From positions 62,001-126,000 of the forward strand of contig NZ_VBSN01000066.1 in assembly GCF_006149045.1 (NCBI RefSeq): a DNA stretch of 64,000 nt. The letters are read 5' to 3'. Shown one piece after another: positions 27,893 to 37,145 of the stretch. Both the position numbers and the translations under genes were made by a program. Within the stretch, counting starts at the first letter, position 1, and every line of letters starts with the position of its first letter. The notes beneath the pieces are model-generated. The model saw only the letters and a program-made list of their open reading frames with translations. It searched no databases and was not told the DNA's origin. This stretch comes from Dyadobacter flavalbus (lineage in GTDB: Bacteria; Bacteroidota; Bacteroidia; Cytophagales; Spirosomataceae).

Positions 27893-28744
27893 ATGAATAA
27901 AATAGGATTCAATGTGCTTGCCTGGACGGCAGCAGTTTCAGACGATTTATTTCCGGTTATCGACAGATTGAAAAGCATCGGTTACGACGGGGCGGAATTT
28001 TATCTCGGGCCTCAGGATGCGGCCGTATACAGGCGTATGGGCGATTATACCAAAAATGTCGGTCTGGAAACCACCGCGGTAATGACTTTGGGCAAAGATG
28101 AAAATCCGGTGAGCGAATCGGTGGAAGTACGCCGGAAAGCGCTGGACAAAATCAAATGGGCCGTAGACCGCGCGCATGACCTGAATGCCCGGATCATCTG
28201 CGGGCCTTTCCATTCTGCACATACCGTTTTTGTAAACCGTCCGGCTTTGGATCAGGAATATGCGCTGGCCGGAGAAGTACTGAATGCCGCTGCCGATTAT
28301 GCCGCGCAGGCCAACATCGTTTTTGCACTGGAAGCCCTGAACCGGTTTGAATGTTATCTGTGCAATACAATGGAGCAACTTTACAAGCTTGTAAAGGCGG
28401 CGGATCATCCGAATGTACGGGCGATGTTTGATACGCATCATTCCAATATCGAGGAAAAGAAATATTCAACTGCATTACAGACCATTGCGCCCGTGCTTGC
28501 ACATGTGCACATCAGTGAAAACGACCGCGGAACGCCCGGAGACGGACAAGTGCTTTGGGATGATGCCTTTTCTTCATTGGCCGCAATCAACTACAAAGGC
28601 TGGCTAACGATTGAGGCTTTTTCAAGAAATGATCCTGATTTTGCCAATGCAATCGGTGTTTGGCGGGAATTTTCAGATCCGTGGGATATTGCGGAAAACG
28701 GTTACCGGTTTATCCGTGAAATGAGTCTGAAACACGGACTCTGA
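27893..28744 (+). CDS. TIM-barrel sugar isomerase/epimerase family protein
   Basis: A 283-residue cytoplasmic TIM barrel of the xylose-isomerase-like (AP endonuclease 2) group. Metal-site residues appear in order: Glu in FALEALNRFECYL, Asp/His in MFDTHHSNIEE, His in LAHVHISENDRGTPGDG and Glu in WLTIEAFSR. The close match of HVHISENDRGTPGDGQVLWD to D-psicose/tagatose 3-epimerase-like enzymes suggests a ketose or keto-sugar epimerase. It sits between the DUF1080 gene (45 bases) and the ThuA-like gene (19 bases), so it probably handles a product of that pathway. Exact substrate unknown. Confidence 0.85.
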   Translation: MNKIGFNVLAWTAAVSDDLFPVIDRLKSIGYDGAEFYLGPQDAAVYRRMGDYTKNVGLETTAVMTLGKDENPVSESVEVRRKALDKIKWAVDRAHDLNARIICGPFHSAHTVFVNRPALDQEYALAGEVLNAAADYAAQANIVFALEALNRFECYLCNTMEQLYKLVKAADHPNVRAMFDTHHSNIEEKKYSTALQTIAPVLAHVHISENDRGTPGDGQVLWDDAFSSLAAINYKGWLTIEAFSRNDPDFANAIGVWREFSDPWDIAENGYRFIREMSLKHGL

Positions 28745-28763
28745 AGCTTACTACTTTTCCTGA

Positions 28764-29840
28764 ATGCTTATGAAAACTTTTTTGAGATCAATGCTGCTGA
28801 CGGGCATTGTCCTGATTTTATTCTGTTTCAAAACACAAAGTCAAACAGCTTCCAGTCAGAATGATGCAGCTAAATACCGCGTTGTTTACAAAGGTGAAAA
28901 AGGGCCGGGCACAGGTAAAAATATCGTTTTCATTGCTACGGATCATGAATACCGGGGTGAAGAATCGCTTCCCGCACTGGCGCGCATTCTGGCCAGAAAT
29001 TATGGGTTCACTTGTACTGTCGTGTATGCGCTTGACGAACAGGGGAATATCCTGCCGGGCGGCTCCAACCTAAAAGGTCTGGACGTACTGGACAATGCCG
29101 ATCTGCTGGTGATGTTCATGCGCTTTGCCGATTTTCCCGATGCGGAAATGCAGCATATTGACAAATACATCCGGCGCGGCGGTCCTGTCGTTGGTTTCCG
29201 GACTTCCACGCATGCTTTCAGTATCAAAAACAACCCGAAGTGGGCGCATTACAGCTGGGATTACAAAGGTCCGAAAACAGCGTGGAAAGACGGTTTCGGA
29301 GAATACGTACTCGGCGAAACCTGGGTTTCACATTATGGAACCAATCACAAACAATCGTCAAAACTGATTATTGAAGAAACGCAGTCGCAGCATCCGATTC
29401 TGCGCGGCGTAAAAGATATGTGGGTACAATCCGGCGGTTACACAGCCGAGCCGAAAGGTACTGTGCTGGTGCGCGGACAGGTTTTAAACGGCATGACGCC
29501 GGAATCCGAACCGGACAAAACCAAGCAGCTGCTTCCTGTCGCCTGGGTCCGCGATTATCAGATTGAATCCGGCAAGTCCGGACGTGCTTTTGCCACAACA
29601 CACGGTGCATCCGAAGATTTACTGAACGAAGGATTCCGCCGCATGGTACTGAATGCATGCTTTTGGGCCGCAGGTATGGAAAACGAGATCAAACCGGATA
29701 ACAACATTGCATTCGTGGGGCCTTACAAGCCGACTACATTCAATTTCAGCGGCTACAAGGCCAATGTAAAGCCGTCGGATCTGGCAGGGTGGGATTCGCT
29801 GATTATGCCGGGAGAAATTGTGAAGAAAAAGGAAAAATAG
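28764..29840 (+). CDS. ThuA-like glutamine-amidotransferase-fold protein, exported
   Basis: A 358-residue protein with a signal peptide (about 1-27) and a ThuA domain: IVFIATDHEYRGEESLPALARIL, ADLLVMFMRFADFPDAEMQHID, RGGPVVGFRTSTHAF, and AFATTHGASEDLLNEGFRRMVLNACFWAAG. ThuA was named from trehalose use in rhizobia, where it acts with an oxidoreductase and 3-keto sugars; many Bacteroidota homologues are exported, as here. The mechanism is not settled. Two start codons six bases apart (28764, 28770) are equally possible. Tightly packed between two isomerase genes. Confidence 0.82.
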   Translation: MLMKTFLRSMLLTGIVLILFCFKTQSQTASSQNDAAKYRVVYKGEKGPGTGKNIVFIATDHEYRGEESLPALARILARNYGFTCTVVYALDEQGNILPGGSNLKGLDVLDNADLLVMFMRFADFPDAEMQHIDKYIRRGGPVVGFRTSTHAFSIKNNPKWAHYSWDYKGPKTAWKDGFGEYVLGETWVSHYGTNHKQSSKLIIEETQSQHPILRGVKDMWVQSGGYTAEPKGTVLVRGQVLNGMTPESEPDKTKQLLPVAWVRDYQIESGKSGRAFATTHGASEDLLNEGFRRMVLNACFWAAGMENEIKPDNNIAFVGPYKPTTFNFSGYKANVKPSDLAGWDSLIMPGEIVKKKEK

Positions 29841-29878
29841 GGTTTAAATGATTTTTAAATTTTAAAAAGAACTAACAC

Positions 29879-30706
29879 ATGTCCCAACAACTTCCTTTCC
29901 GCTTCGGGTCAGAGGTTTATACCTGGTTTATGAGCAACAGCGGGCAAACGCATCAGAACCGCCTCGGGCATATGATCGAAGTGATTGCCAAAGCAGGTTT
30001 TACAGGCATACAGCCGATTTTTACCTGGATGGGCGATTTGATTGATCCTGACAAACTGGAAGCAAAATTAACCGAACAGGGCATTACACTGGCCGCACTT
30101 GCACTGGCGCTGGACTGGAACGAAGAAAAAGAAACAGAACGAGAGCGCGAAGTAGCCGATCATGCCATCCGTGTGCTGCAGCGATTTCCCGGAGCAGTTC
30201 TGAATACAGTCCAGATCCCTACCGGCCGCCATGATCTTGCAGAAAGACAAAAGCGGCTTGTCAATATTGTCAATACCGTTTCCAGAAGAGCTGCTGAAAA
30301 AGGCATTCCCTGCAGTTATCATCCCAACTCGCCGCATACATCCATTATCCGGACGGAGGAGGATTATAGAATCGTGCTCGAATCGTTGGATCCTGCAGTA
30401 ACCGGCTGGACGCCCGACGTAGGACATATCATCAACGGCGGAATGGACCCGCTTTCCAAAATGAAGGAATACCAGTCTTTGATCAATCATGTTCATTTCA
30501 AGGACTGGAACGGCGAGCCGGAATTTACTTTAATGGGAAAAGGCAAAGTAGATCTGTTATCTGTGACGCAATGGCTGAAAGATATCCATTACAATGGCTG
30601 GATCATTTGTGAAGATGAAGGCGAAGAAGCACTGGAAGATCCGGATTTTGTAACGCTGCACGACGGCAAATGGATTCAGGAAGATCTGATTCCCGCATTG
30701 AAATAA
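29879..30706 (+). CDS. TIM-barrel sugar isomerase/epimerase family protein
   Basis: A 275-residue cytoplasmic TIM barrel distinct from the one at 27893. Features: FGSEVYTWFMSN start, CSYHPNSPHTSI, GWTPDVGHIINGGMDP (Asp/His metal ligands), NHVHFKDWNGEPEF and GWIICEDEGEEALEDP (Glu). The HVHFKDW and EDE pattern resembles inosose dehydratase/IolE-like enzymes, so dehydration of a keto-sugar is possible. 38 bases after the ThuA-like gene. It is followed by the first cluster of palindromic repeats. Confidence 0.82.
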   Translation: MSQQLPFRFGSEVYTWFMSNSGQTHQNRLGHMIEVIAKAGFTGIQPIFTWMGDLIDPDKLEAKLTEQGITLAALALALDWNEEKETEREREVADHAIRVLQRFPGAVLNTVQIPTGRHDLAERQKRLVNIVNTVSRRAAEKGIPCSYHPNSPHTSIIRTEEDYRIVLESLDPAVTGWTPDVGHIINGGMDPLSKMKEYQSLINHVHFKDWNGEPEFTLMGKGKVDLLSVTQWLKDIHYNGWIICEDEGEEALEDPDFVTLHDGKWIQEDLIPALK

Positions 30707-30718
30707 GGCATTGAAGGA

Positions 30719-31006
30719 GGTGCCAGCGGCACATCCTGTTTATAGCAAATAGGAAATCCAGAAATTATAATGGTGCCGGAGGCACCTCCTGTTTCTAGAA
30801 AAAGGAAGTCCGGATATTAAAGGTGCCAGCGGCACCTCCTGTTTATAGCAAAGGAAAATACAAAGTTTAAAGGTGCCGGAGGCACCTCCTGTTTATAGCA
30901 AAAAGGAAATCCGGATATTAAAGGTGCCAGCGGCACCCCCTGTTTGTAGCAAAAAGGAAATCCGAAAATTGTAATGGTGCCGGAGGCACCCCCTGTTTGT
31001 AAATCC
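30719..31006 (+). repeat. Six tandem palindromic repeats, GGTGCC stem type (cluster 1)
   Basis: Six copies starting at 30719, 30772, 30822, 30872, 30923 and 30976 (period 50-53). Each has a palindromic head GGTGCC-NNN-GGCACC followed by a constant tail YCCTGTTTNTAG and an A-rich, GGAAATCC-containing spacer. The three-base loops alternate strictly AGC, GGA, AGC, GGA, AGC, GGA. Copy 1 has one stem change (GGCACA). Not CRISPR, because the spacers are also conserved. The same tail with different stems occurs at 34408-34660. Confidence 0.9.
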
Positions 31007-31033
31007 TTTCCATAACAAAAATAATTTGTAACA

Positions 31034-31849
31034 ATGCCGACCATAAAAACCAACGGAATCAATTTTTATTATGAAGAGCGTGGCTCCGGCGAACCGTTGC
31101 TGCTCATAATGGGAATCACGGCACCGGGTTCTGTATGGAATGTTCATGTTGCAGACTGGAAGCATCATTTCCGTTGCATTATAGGCGATAACCGCGGCGT
31201 AGGCCAGACGGACAAACCGGCGGGGCCTTATACCACAGAACAAATGGCCGATGATTATGCCGGCCTGCTCGATTCGCTCGGATTGAAAAACGTGCATGTT
31301 GTAGGCTGTTCGATGGGCAGTACGATTGCGCAGCAACTTGCAATCCGGCATCCGGACAAAGTAAAGTCGCTGGTTTTGATGTGTCCGTGGGCACGGTGCG
31401 ACAATTATGCCAAAGGATTGTTCCAACATATCATGAACAGCAAGGCAAGGTTCCGGCCCGAAGAATTCAGCTTGTATATTCAGCTGCTTATCTTTTCAAA
31501 ATCATCCTGGGACAATGTACAGAAGCATGAAGAGTTTGAAACAGGCCGCAGGCAAGACGGGTACAATCCTTATCCGCAGCCGCTGCACGGACTGGAAGGG
31601 CAAGCCGCTGCATGCATATCGCATAACGCACTCAATGATCTTGGCAAAATAAACAAACCAACACTCGTCATCGGCGGGAAAGAGGATATTTTCACACCCG
31701 TCTGGATGGCCGAAGAAGTGGCTGGCGGCATTCCCGGCGCCGAACTTTACCTGTACGATAAGCTGGGGCATGCATTTCACTTTGAGAACACCGAAGATTT
31801 TAACGGAAGAATCAGAAACTGGCTGCAGAAAGTACCTTCTGTACATTAA
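31034..31849 (+). CDS. Alpha/beta hydrolase
   Basis: A 271-residue cytoplasmic alpha/beta hydrolase. Oxyanion loop LLLIMGITAPGSVW, nucleophile elbow VVGCSMGSTIA (Ser93), acid in GGKEDIFTP and His in DKLGHAFHF form the triad. The first strand motif and length match the 3-oxoadipate enol-lactonase-like group. In this locus it could open a lactone or ester formed during sugar oxidation, but that is inference from position only. It lies after palindromic repeat cluster 1 and 88 bases before the DUF4432 gene. Confidence 0.85.
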   Translation: MPTIKTNGINFYYEERGSGEPLLLIMGITAPGSVWNVHVADWKHHFRCIIGDNRGVGQTDKPAGPYTTEQMADDYAGLLDSLGLKNVHVVGCSMGSTIAQQLAIRHPDKVKSLVLMCPWARCDNYAKGLFQHIMNSKARFRPEEFSLYIQLLIFSKSSWDNVQKHEEFETGRRQDGYNPYPQPLHGLEGQAAACISHNALNDLGKINKPTLVIGGKEDIFTPVWMAEEVAGGIPGAELYLYDKLGHAFHFENTEDFNGRIRNWLQKVPSVH

Positions 31850-31937
31850 TAAAGGTATTTTCTGATCGATATACATTAAAACCGGCCCGATTGCGCCTTT
31901 TTTCCTTTTAGATAATTATTAGTTTAAATAATATATA

Positions 31938-33020
31938 ATGGAGAGTGCCGATTCAATAAATCAGGACTGGAAAGACAAAGTATCAAATCATCTGCAGGTA
32001 GGAGGCATTGAAACTTCCGTGATTGATAACGGCGCCGGTAGAGGCACGCGGATCGCCTGGTTCAATACCGGAACAGGTTTGCGGTTCAAGGTTGTCATTG
32101 ACAGAGCCATGGACATTGCGGATGCATTTTACAATCAGCATAGCCTGGCGTGGCTGAGCCATGGCGGCATTACTTACCCGCAGCCATTTTCCGATAAAGG
32201 CATCGACTGGCTGAGAACTTTTGGCGGAGGCTTGCTGACGACCTGCGGGCTGACGCATGTAGGCGGCCCGGAATCCGACAATTTCGGCGAACGCGGTTTG
32301 CACGGACAAATCAGTAATTCTCCTGCGGAAATCGTCTCCATCATTCAGCCCGATCTCAGGGCCGGAAAGCTGGAAATGAGCATAACAGGCATCATCCGGG
32401 AAACCAAGCCATTTGGCCCGAGTCTGGAACTGAAAAGAACCATTTCGGCAACAATCGGGCAATCCGTAATCCGTATCCATGACGAAGTAACAAACAAGGC
32501 AAATACGCCCGCTCCGCATATGCTGCTTTATCATTTCAATTTTGGCTGGCCGCTTGCCGATGAAGGTGCCGATATTTTATGGAATGGCAAATGGCATCCG
32601 CGGCACGGCGAAGAAAATGCAAAGATCTTTAAAGAAGGAAATGACTTCAAAAAATGTCCTGCCCCGCTGGAATCGCATCTGGGAACCGGCGAAGAAGTCG
32701 CGTTGATTGATGTGGAAGCGGATATTTTCGGACAAAGCATCTGCGGACTGCACAATTCGAAGCTTGGGCTTGCGGTTGCGATGAAATTTAAAAAAGAACA
32801 GCTTCCGTGGCTGGCCAACTGGCAGCATTGGGGAAAAGGCGAGTACGTCACCGGCATTGAACCCAGCACGCATCCGCTTTCCGGACAGGCACAGGCCAGA
32901 AAAGACAAAACGCTGTTATTCATTGAACCGGAAGAAAGCAGGCTGTACGAACTGGAACTGGAAATCATGACGGAAAAGGAAGCAATTGACGAGTTTGTGC
33001 TGAGTGTGAATGTGTCTTGA
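31938..33020 (+). CDS. DUF4432 aldose-1-epimerase-like protein
   Basis: A 360-residue protein of the DUF4432 family, a galactose-mutarotase-like beta-sandwich. Typical segments: FKVVIDRAMDIADAFYNQHSLAWLSHGGIT, FGERGLHGQISNSPAEIV, APHMLLYHFNFGWPLADEGADILW and the closing YVTGIEPSTHPLSGQA. His residues in GLHGQ and LYHFNFG are candidates for the active site. No signal peptide. Mutarotases interconvert anomers, which fits a locus for imported or cleaved sugars. A purine-rich periodic tract starts immediately after the stop codon. Confidence 0.85.
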   Translation: MESADSINQDWKDKVSNHLQVGGIETSVIDNGAGRGTRIAWFNTGTGLRFKVVIDRAMDIADAFYNQHSLAWLSHGGITYPQPFSDKGIDWLRTFGGGLLTTCGLTHVGGPESDNFGERGLHGQISNSPAEIVSIIQPDLRAGKLEMSITGIIRETKPFGPSLELKRTISATIGQSVIRIHDEVTNKANTPAPHMLLYHFNFGWPLADEGADILWNGKWHPRHGEENAKIFKEGNDFKKCPAPLESHLGTGEEVALIDVEADIFGQSICGLHNSKLGLAVAMKFKKEQLPWLANWQHWGKGEYVTGIEPSTHPLSGQAQARKDKTLLFIEPEESRLYELELEIMTEKEAIDEFVLSVNVS

Positions 33021-33127
33021 AGCGGGAAAGGGGTGAAAGGAGGAGGGACGAAGGGATTTTGAATTAATTAACATTAACTCGCCAACAATCACAAGCTAAT
33101 TGCCAACAGCTGATAGCCAAAAGCTGC
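33021..33127 (+). repeat. Heptad-periodic tracts after the DUF4432 gene (array B)
   Basis: Two adjoining tracts. 33021-33055 is purine-rich with G-rich runs every seven bases. 33079-33127 has units TCGCCAA, then (after one degenerate unit) AAGCTAA, TTGCCAA, CAGCTGA, TAGCCAA and AAGCTGC in unbroken 7-base phase, sharing a central GCYRA. Same family as the arrays at 14371 and 35728. Confidence 0.65.
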
Positions 33128-33187
33128 ATAGTATAAATCAAAAGTTGAATCGCGTAATAATTAAAACCAAATTTCAAATTAAAAACA

Positions 33188-34402
33188 ATGGGACTTTCAA
33201 GTATAGCTGAAAAGGCATTAGAGCAGGGAAAAGGAATACTGCGTCTGGCTCCGACATGGGTGCCGCGTTCATTCTGTGTTCCGGGCCGCAGGATTAAGTT
33301 ACATCCCGATGATTATTATGTTCTGGGCGGAGAACGCGGCGGAATCGACGAGCGTTGGTTATCTTCCACAACTCCTGCAAAAAATGGCCCTTTAACCGGT
33401 GAAAATGAAGGTTTGAGCGCCATTGTTTACGATGACGGAAATGGTGAACAGCAGATATTACTGAAAGATGCCGTGGATGAACTGAAAGGTGAACTGATCG
33501 GCGACCGTCTGTGGAACGAGTATCAGAGCTGGCCGATGTATTCAAAGTTTTTTGATAACATGGGCCCTCTTCCGCACCATATTCACCACAATGACGAACA
33601 TGCTGCGCTGATCGGACAAAAAGGCAAGCCGGAAGCCTATTATTTTCCGCCTCAGCTGAATAACCATGGCGGCGATTTTCCATACACCTTCTTCGGGATT
33701 GCTCCGGGAACAACAAAGGAACAGATCAAGGAATGTCTGATGAATTTTTCAAAAGGCGATAACAAGATTACAAATTACTCACAGGCATTTCGTTTAGAGC
33801 CGGGCACGGGCTGGGACGTTCCGCCGGGCATGCTGCATGCGCCGGGAAGTCTGTGCACGTACGAGCCGCAAAAAGCTTCCGATGTTTTTGCTATGTACCA
33901 GTCTCTGGTAAATGAAGCCATTATTCCGGAAGAACTGCTCTGGAACGGAACACCCGAAGACAGAAAAGGGGATTACGACCAATTGATGGAAGTAATTGAC
34001 TGGGAACTGAACGTAAACCCGAATTTGCTGGAAACGCGTTTTATGCGTCCGAAGCCTGTGAAAGCAGTAGAGGAAATGGAATCTGAAGGATATGTTGAAA
34101 ACTGGGTTTGTTACCTTAACGAAGCATTCAGTGCAAAAGAACTGACCGTACTTCCGGGAAAAACCGTAACCATTAAGGATGCGGCAGCTTACGGAATTAT
34201 TGTTATGCAAGGCCATGGCAAATTCGGTGAATGGGATATTGAAACGCCTGCACTGATCCGTTACGGCCAGCTGACCAACGATGAATTTTTCGTAAGCGAA
34301 AAAGCGGCGATTGAAGGTGTTGTCATCAGCAATCCGTCCAAAACGGACCCAATTGTCATATTGAAGCACTTCGGTCCGGGAAACCCTGATCTGGTATTAT
34401 AA
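33188..34402 (+). CDS. Cupin-fold protein resembling class I phosphomannose isomerase
   Basis: A 404-residue two-part cupin protein. A metal site is visible: PLPHHIHHNDEHA (His131, His133, His138), the GKPEAYYF segment (Glu149) reminiscent of the KPE motif of type I phosphomannose isomerases, and His217 in VPPGMLHAPGSLCTYE. A second, degenerate cupin half occupies about residues 310-400. It could isomerise a sugar or sugar phosphate in this locus. It is also possible that it is a sugar-binding enzyme of another cupin subfamily, as the family match is partial. No signal peptide. Confidence 0.6.
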   Translation: MGLSSIAEKALEQGKGILRLAPTWVPRSFCVPGRRIKLHPDDYYVLGGERGGIDERWLSSTTPAKNGPLTGENEGLSAIVYDDGNGEQQILLKDAVDELKGELIGDRLWNEYQSWPMYSKFFDNMGPLPHHIHHNDEHAALIGQKGKPEAYYFPPQLNNHGGDFPYTFFGIAPGTTKEQIKECLMNFSKGDNKITNYSQAFRLEPGTGWDVPPGMLHAPGSLCTYEPQKASDVFAMYQSLVNEAIIPEELLWNGTPEDRKGDYDQLMEVIDWELNVNPNLLETRFMRPKPVKAVEEMESEGYVENWVCYLNEAFSAKELTVLPGKTVTIKDAAAYGIIVMQGHGKFGEWDIETPALIRYGQLTNDEFFVSEKAAIEGVVISNPSKTDPIVILKHFGPGNPDLVL

Positions 34403-34407
34403 CGTGC

Positions 34408-34660
34408 GGCCCCGGAGGGGCCTCCTGTTTATAGAAAAAGATGTGTTTGAATGGTAATTGGGCTCTGGCAGAGCCTCCTTATGTCCGCAAGGTGGCTCCA
34501 CAGGAGCCCAACTACGAATCCGCATTGAATATCTATAAGCAGAATGCTCCTCCGGAGCTGAAATATTAACGTGGCCCCGGAGGGGCCTCCTGTTTGTAGA
34601 AAATTGCCGGATTGAAATATTGTAATGTGCGGCCCCGGAGGGGCCTCCTGTTTCTAGATA
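34408..34660 (+). repeat. Palindromic repeats with changed but paired stems (cluster 2)
   Basis: Six heads with three-base loops. GGCCCC-GGA-GGGGCC occurs at 34408, 34573 and 34631, each followed by TCCTGTTTNTAGA as in cluster 1. GGCTCT-GGC-AGAGCC is at 34461 (tail TCCTTATG), GGCTCC-ACA-GGAGCC at 34494 and GCTCC-TCC-GGAGC at 34546. Stem sequences differ from cluster 1 and from each other, yet all pair perfectly. Confidence 0.85.
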
Positions 34661-34682
34661 TTAAACCATTAATCCTTAAACC

Positions 34683-35720
<1,038 letters not shown>

Positions 35721-35727
35721 ATGGTTC

Positions 35728-35871
35728 TTAGCTGTTAGCCATTAGCTTTTACCAATTGTACTGAGTTAATGGCTGGCAGCCTGCATTTTAATCTTCCGAA
35801 TAATGATAAAAGCTAAGGGCAATTAGCCAAATAGTAAAAGCCAACAGCTAAAAGCCAATAGCCACTCCCAA
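35728..35871. repeat. Two opposed heptad arrays between sugar genes (array C)
   Basis: Left block 35728-35755: TTAGCTG, TTAGCCA, TTAGCTT, TTACCAA in strict 7-base phase. Right block 35809-35871: AAAGCTA, AGGGCAA, TTAGCCA, AATAGTA, AAAGCCA, ACAGCTA, AAAGCCA, ATAGCCA. The blocks are roughly reverse complements, so the spacer can fold back on itself. Confidence 0.65.
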
Positions 35872-35883
35872 AACCCAACAACT

Positions 35884-37047
35884 ATGTCAAACAAAAAAGA
35901 AATACGGATTGGACTGATCGGTACCGGATTGATGGGCCGTACGCATTCCAACGGATATAAAAGAATCGGTGACTTTTTCCCTGAACTGGAATATCGTCCG
36001 GTTTTAAAGGCAGTTTGTTCGCGTAACGAAGAAAAAGTGCGTGCATTTGCCGAACAATGGGGCTATGAATCCGTAGAAACAGATTGGAAAAAAATCATTG
36101 AACGGAATGATATTGACGCAGTGGATATCTGCACACCCAACGATACGCATGCCGAAATCGCCATTGCTGCCGCAGCTGCGGGCAAAATGATATTGTGTGA
36201 AAAACCGCTTGCACGGACTTTGGAAGAAGCCAAAACCATGGTGGATGCCATCGAAAAGGCTGACGTTAAAAATACAGTCTGGTACAACTACCGCCGCGTT
36301 CCGGCCGTTACGCTGGCCAAGCAGATTGTGGATTCAGGCAAGCTCGGCAGGATTTTTCATTATCGTGCGAATTTTCTTCAGGACTGGACGATCAATCCGG
36401 ATGTTCCGCAGGGCGGAGCGGCCACATGGCGTCTGGATGTGGATGCGGCGGGTTCCGGCGTAACCGGTGATTTGCTGGCGCATTGCATTGATACGGCCAT
36501 GTGGATCAACGGCGGCATCAAGGATGTATCGGCTGTAACCGAAACGTTCATCAAGGAACGTGTACATCAGGGCAGCGGACAAATCCAGAAGGTAGGAATT
36601 GACGACGCCTGTATTTTCCACTGTCATTTTGATAACGGTTCGCTTGGACTTTTTGAATCCACACGTTACGCACGCGGGCACAAGGCGCTTTATACTTTTG
36701 AGATCAACGGCGAGCATGCGTCCATCCGCTGGGATCTGCACGACCTGAACCGCCTCGAATTTTTTGACCATAACGACGAATCGATTGTCCGCGGATGGAG
36801 ATCCATACTGGTTACAGACGGCGATCAGCCTTATATGAAAAGATGGTGGATTCCGGGAACAAGCATTGGTTACGAACACTCATTTATTCACCAGGCCGCT
36901 GACTTTTTTGAAAGCCTGCAAACCGGAAAACCTTGCCAGCCAACTTTCAAGGATGCTTATGAAACGCAGAAAGTGTGCGAAGCCGTTCTGGATTCCGCAG
37001 CTTCAAAAAGCTGGAAAGATACTGGTGTAATCTGGGAAGGCAATTGA
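35884..37047 (+). CDS. Gfo/Idh/MocA-family NAD(P)-dependent oxidoreductase
   Basis: A 387-residue cytoplasmic sugar dehydrogenase-type protein. Rossmann motif IGLIGTGLMGRTHSNGY near the start, VDICTPNDTHAEIAIAAAAAGK, the catalytic-Lys motif CEKPLARTLEEA and the substrate-side GVTGDLLAHCIDTAMW with the conserved His. These enzymes oxidise or reduce sugars, inositols and 3-keto sugars with NAD(P). It is the last catabolic gene before the ABC importer genes and could form or reduce the keto-sugar that the rest of the locus handles. Confidence 0.88.
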   Translation: MSNKKEIRIGLIGTGLMGRTHSNGYKRIGDFFPELEYRPVLKAVCSRNEEKVRAFAEQWGYESVETDWKKIIERNDIDAVDICTPNDTHAEIAIAAAAAGKMILCEKPLARTLEEAKTMVDAIEKADVKNTVWYNYRRVPAVTLAKQIVDSGKLGRIFHYRANFLQDWTINPDVPQGGAATWRLDVDAAGSGVTGDLLAHCIDTAMWINGGIKDVSAVTETFIKERVHQGSGQIQKVGIDDACIFHCHFDNGSLGLFESTRYARGHKALYTFEINGEHASIRWDLHDLNRLEFFDHNDESIVRGWRSILVTDGDQPYMKRWWIPGTSIGYEHSFIHQAADFFESLQTGKPCQPTFKDAYETQKVCEAVLDSAASKSWKDTGVIWEGN

Positions 37048-37091
37048 TTTTAATTTCCGGCTTGCTCCGTTATTTCGTTTAAACTAAAAAT

Positions 37092-37135
37092 AAAAGGCTT
37101 TGACTGCTTCTCGATCAGACTGCAGTTAAAGCCTT
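37092..37135 (+). terminator. Stem-loop between the oxidoreductase and the ABC importer
   Basis: Fifteen-base arms (37092-37106, 37121-37135), AAAGGCTTTGACTGC pairing with GCAGTTAAAGCCTTT (one G-U), loop of 14. It ends 10 bases before the ATG at 37146. The right arm ends CCTTT then CTT, a weak T tract, so it may be a terminator or a leader structure. Confidence 0.6.
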
Positions 37136-37145
37136 TCTTCAAACC

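Noticed and set aside
30719..31006. CRISPR array
   Set aside because: Period 50-53 looks CRISPR-like, but the would-be spacers are near-identical to each other, the repeat is a short perfect palindrome with alternating loops, and no cas gene is present.
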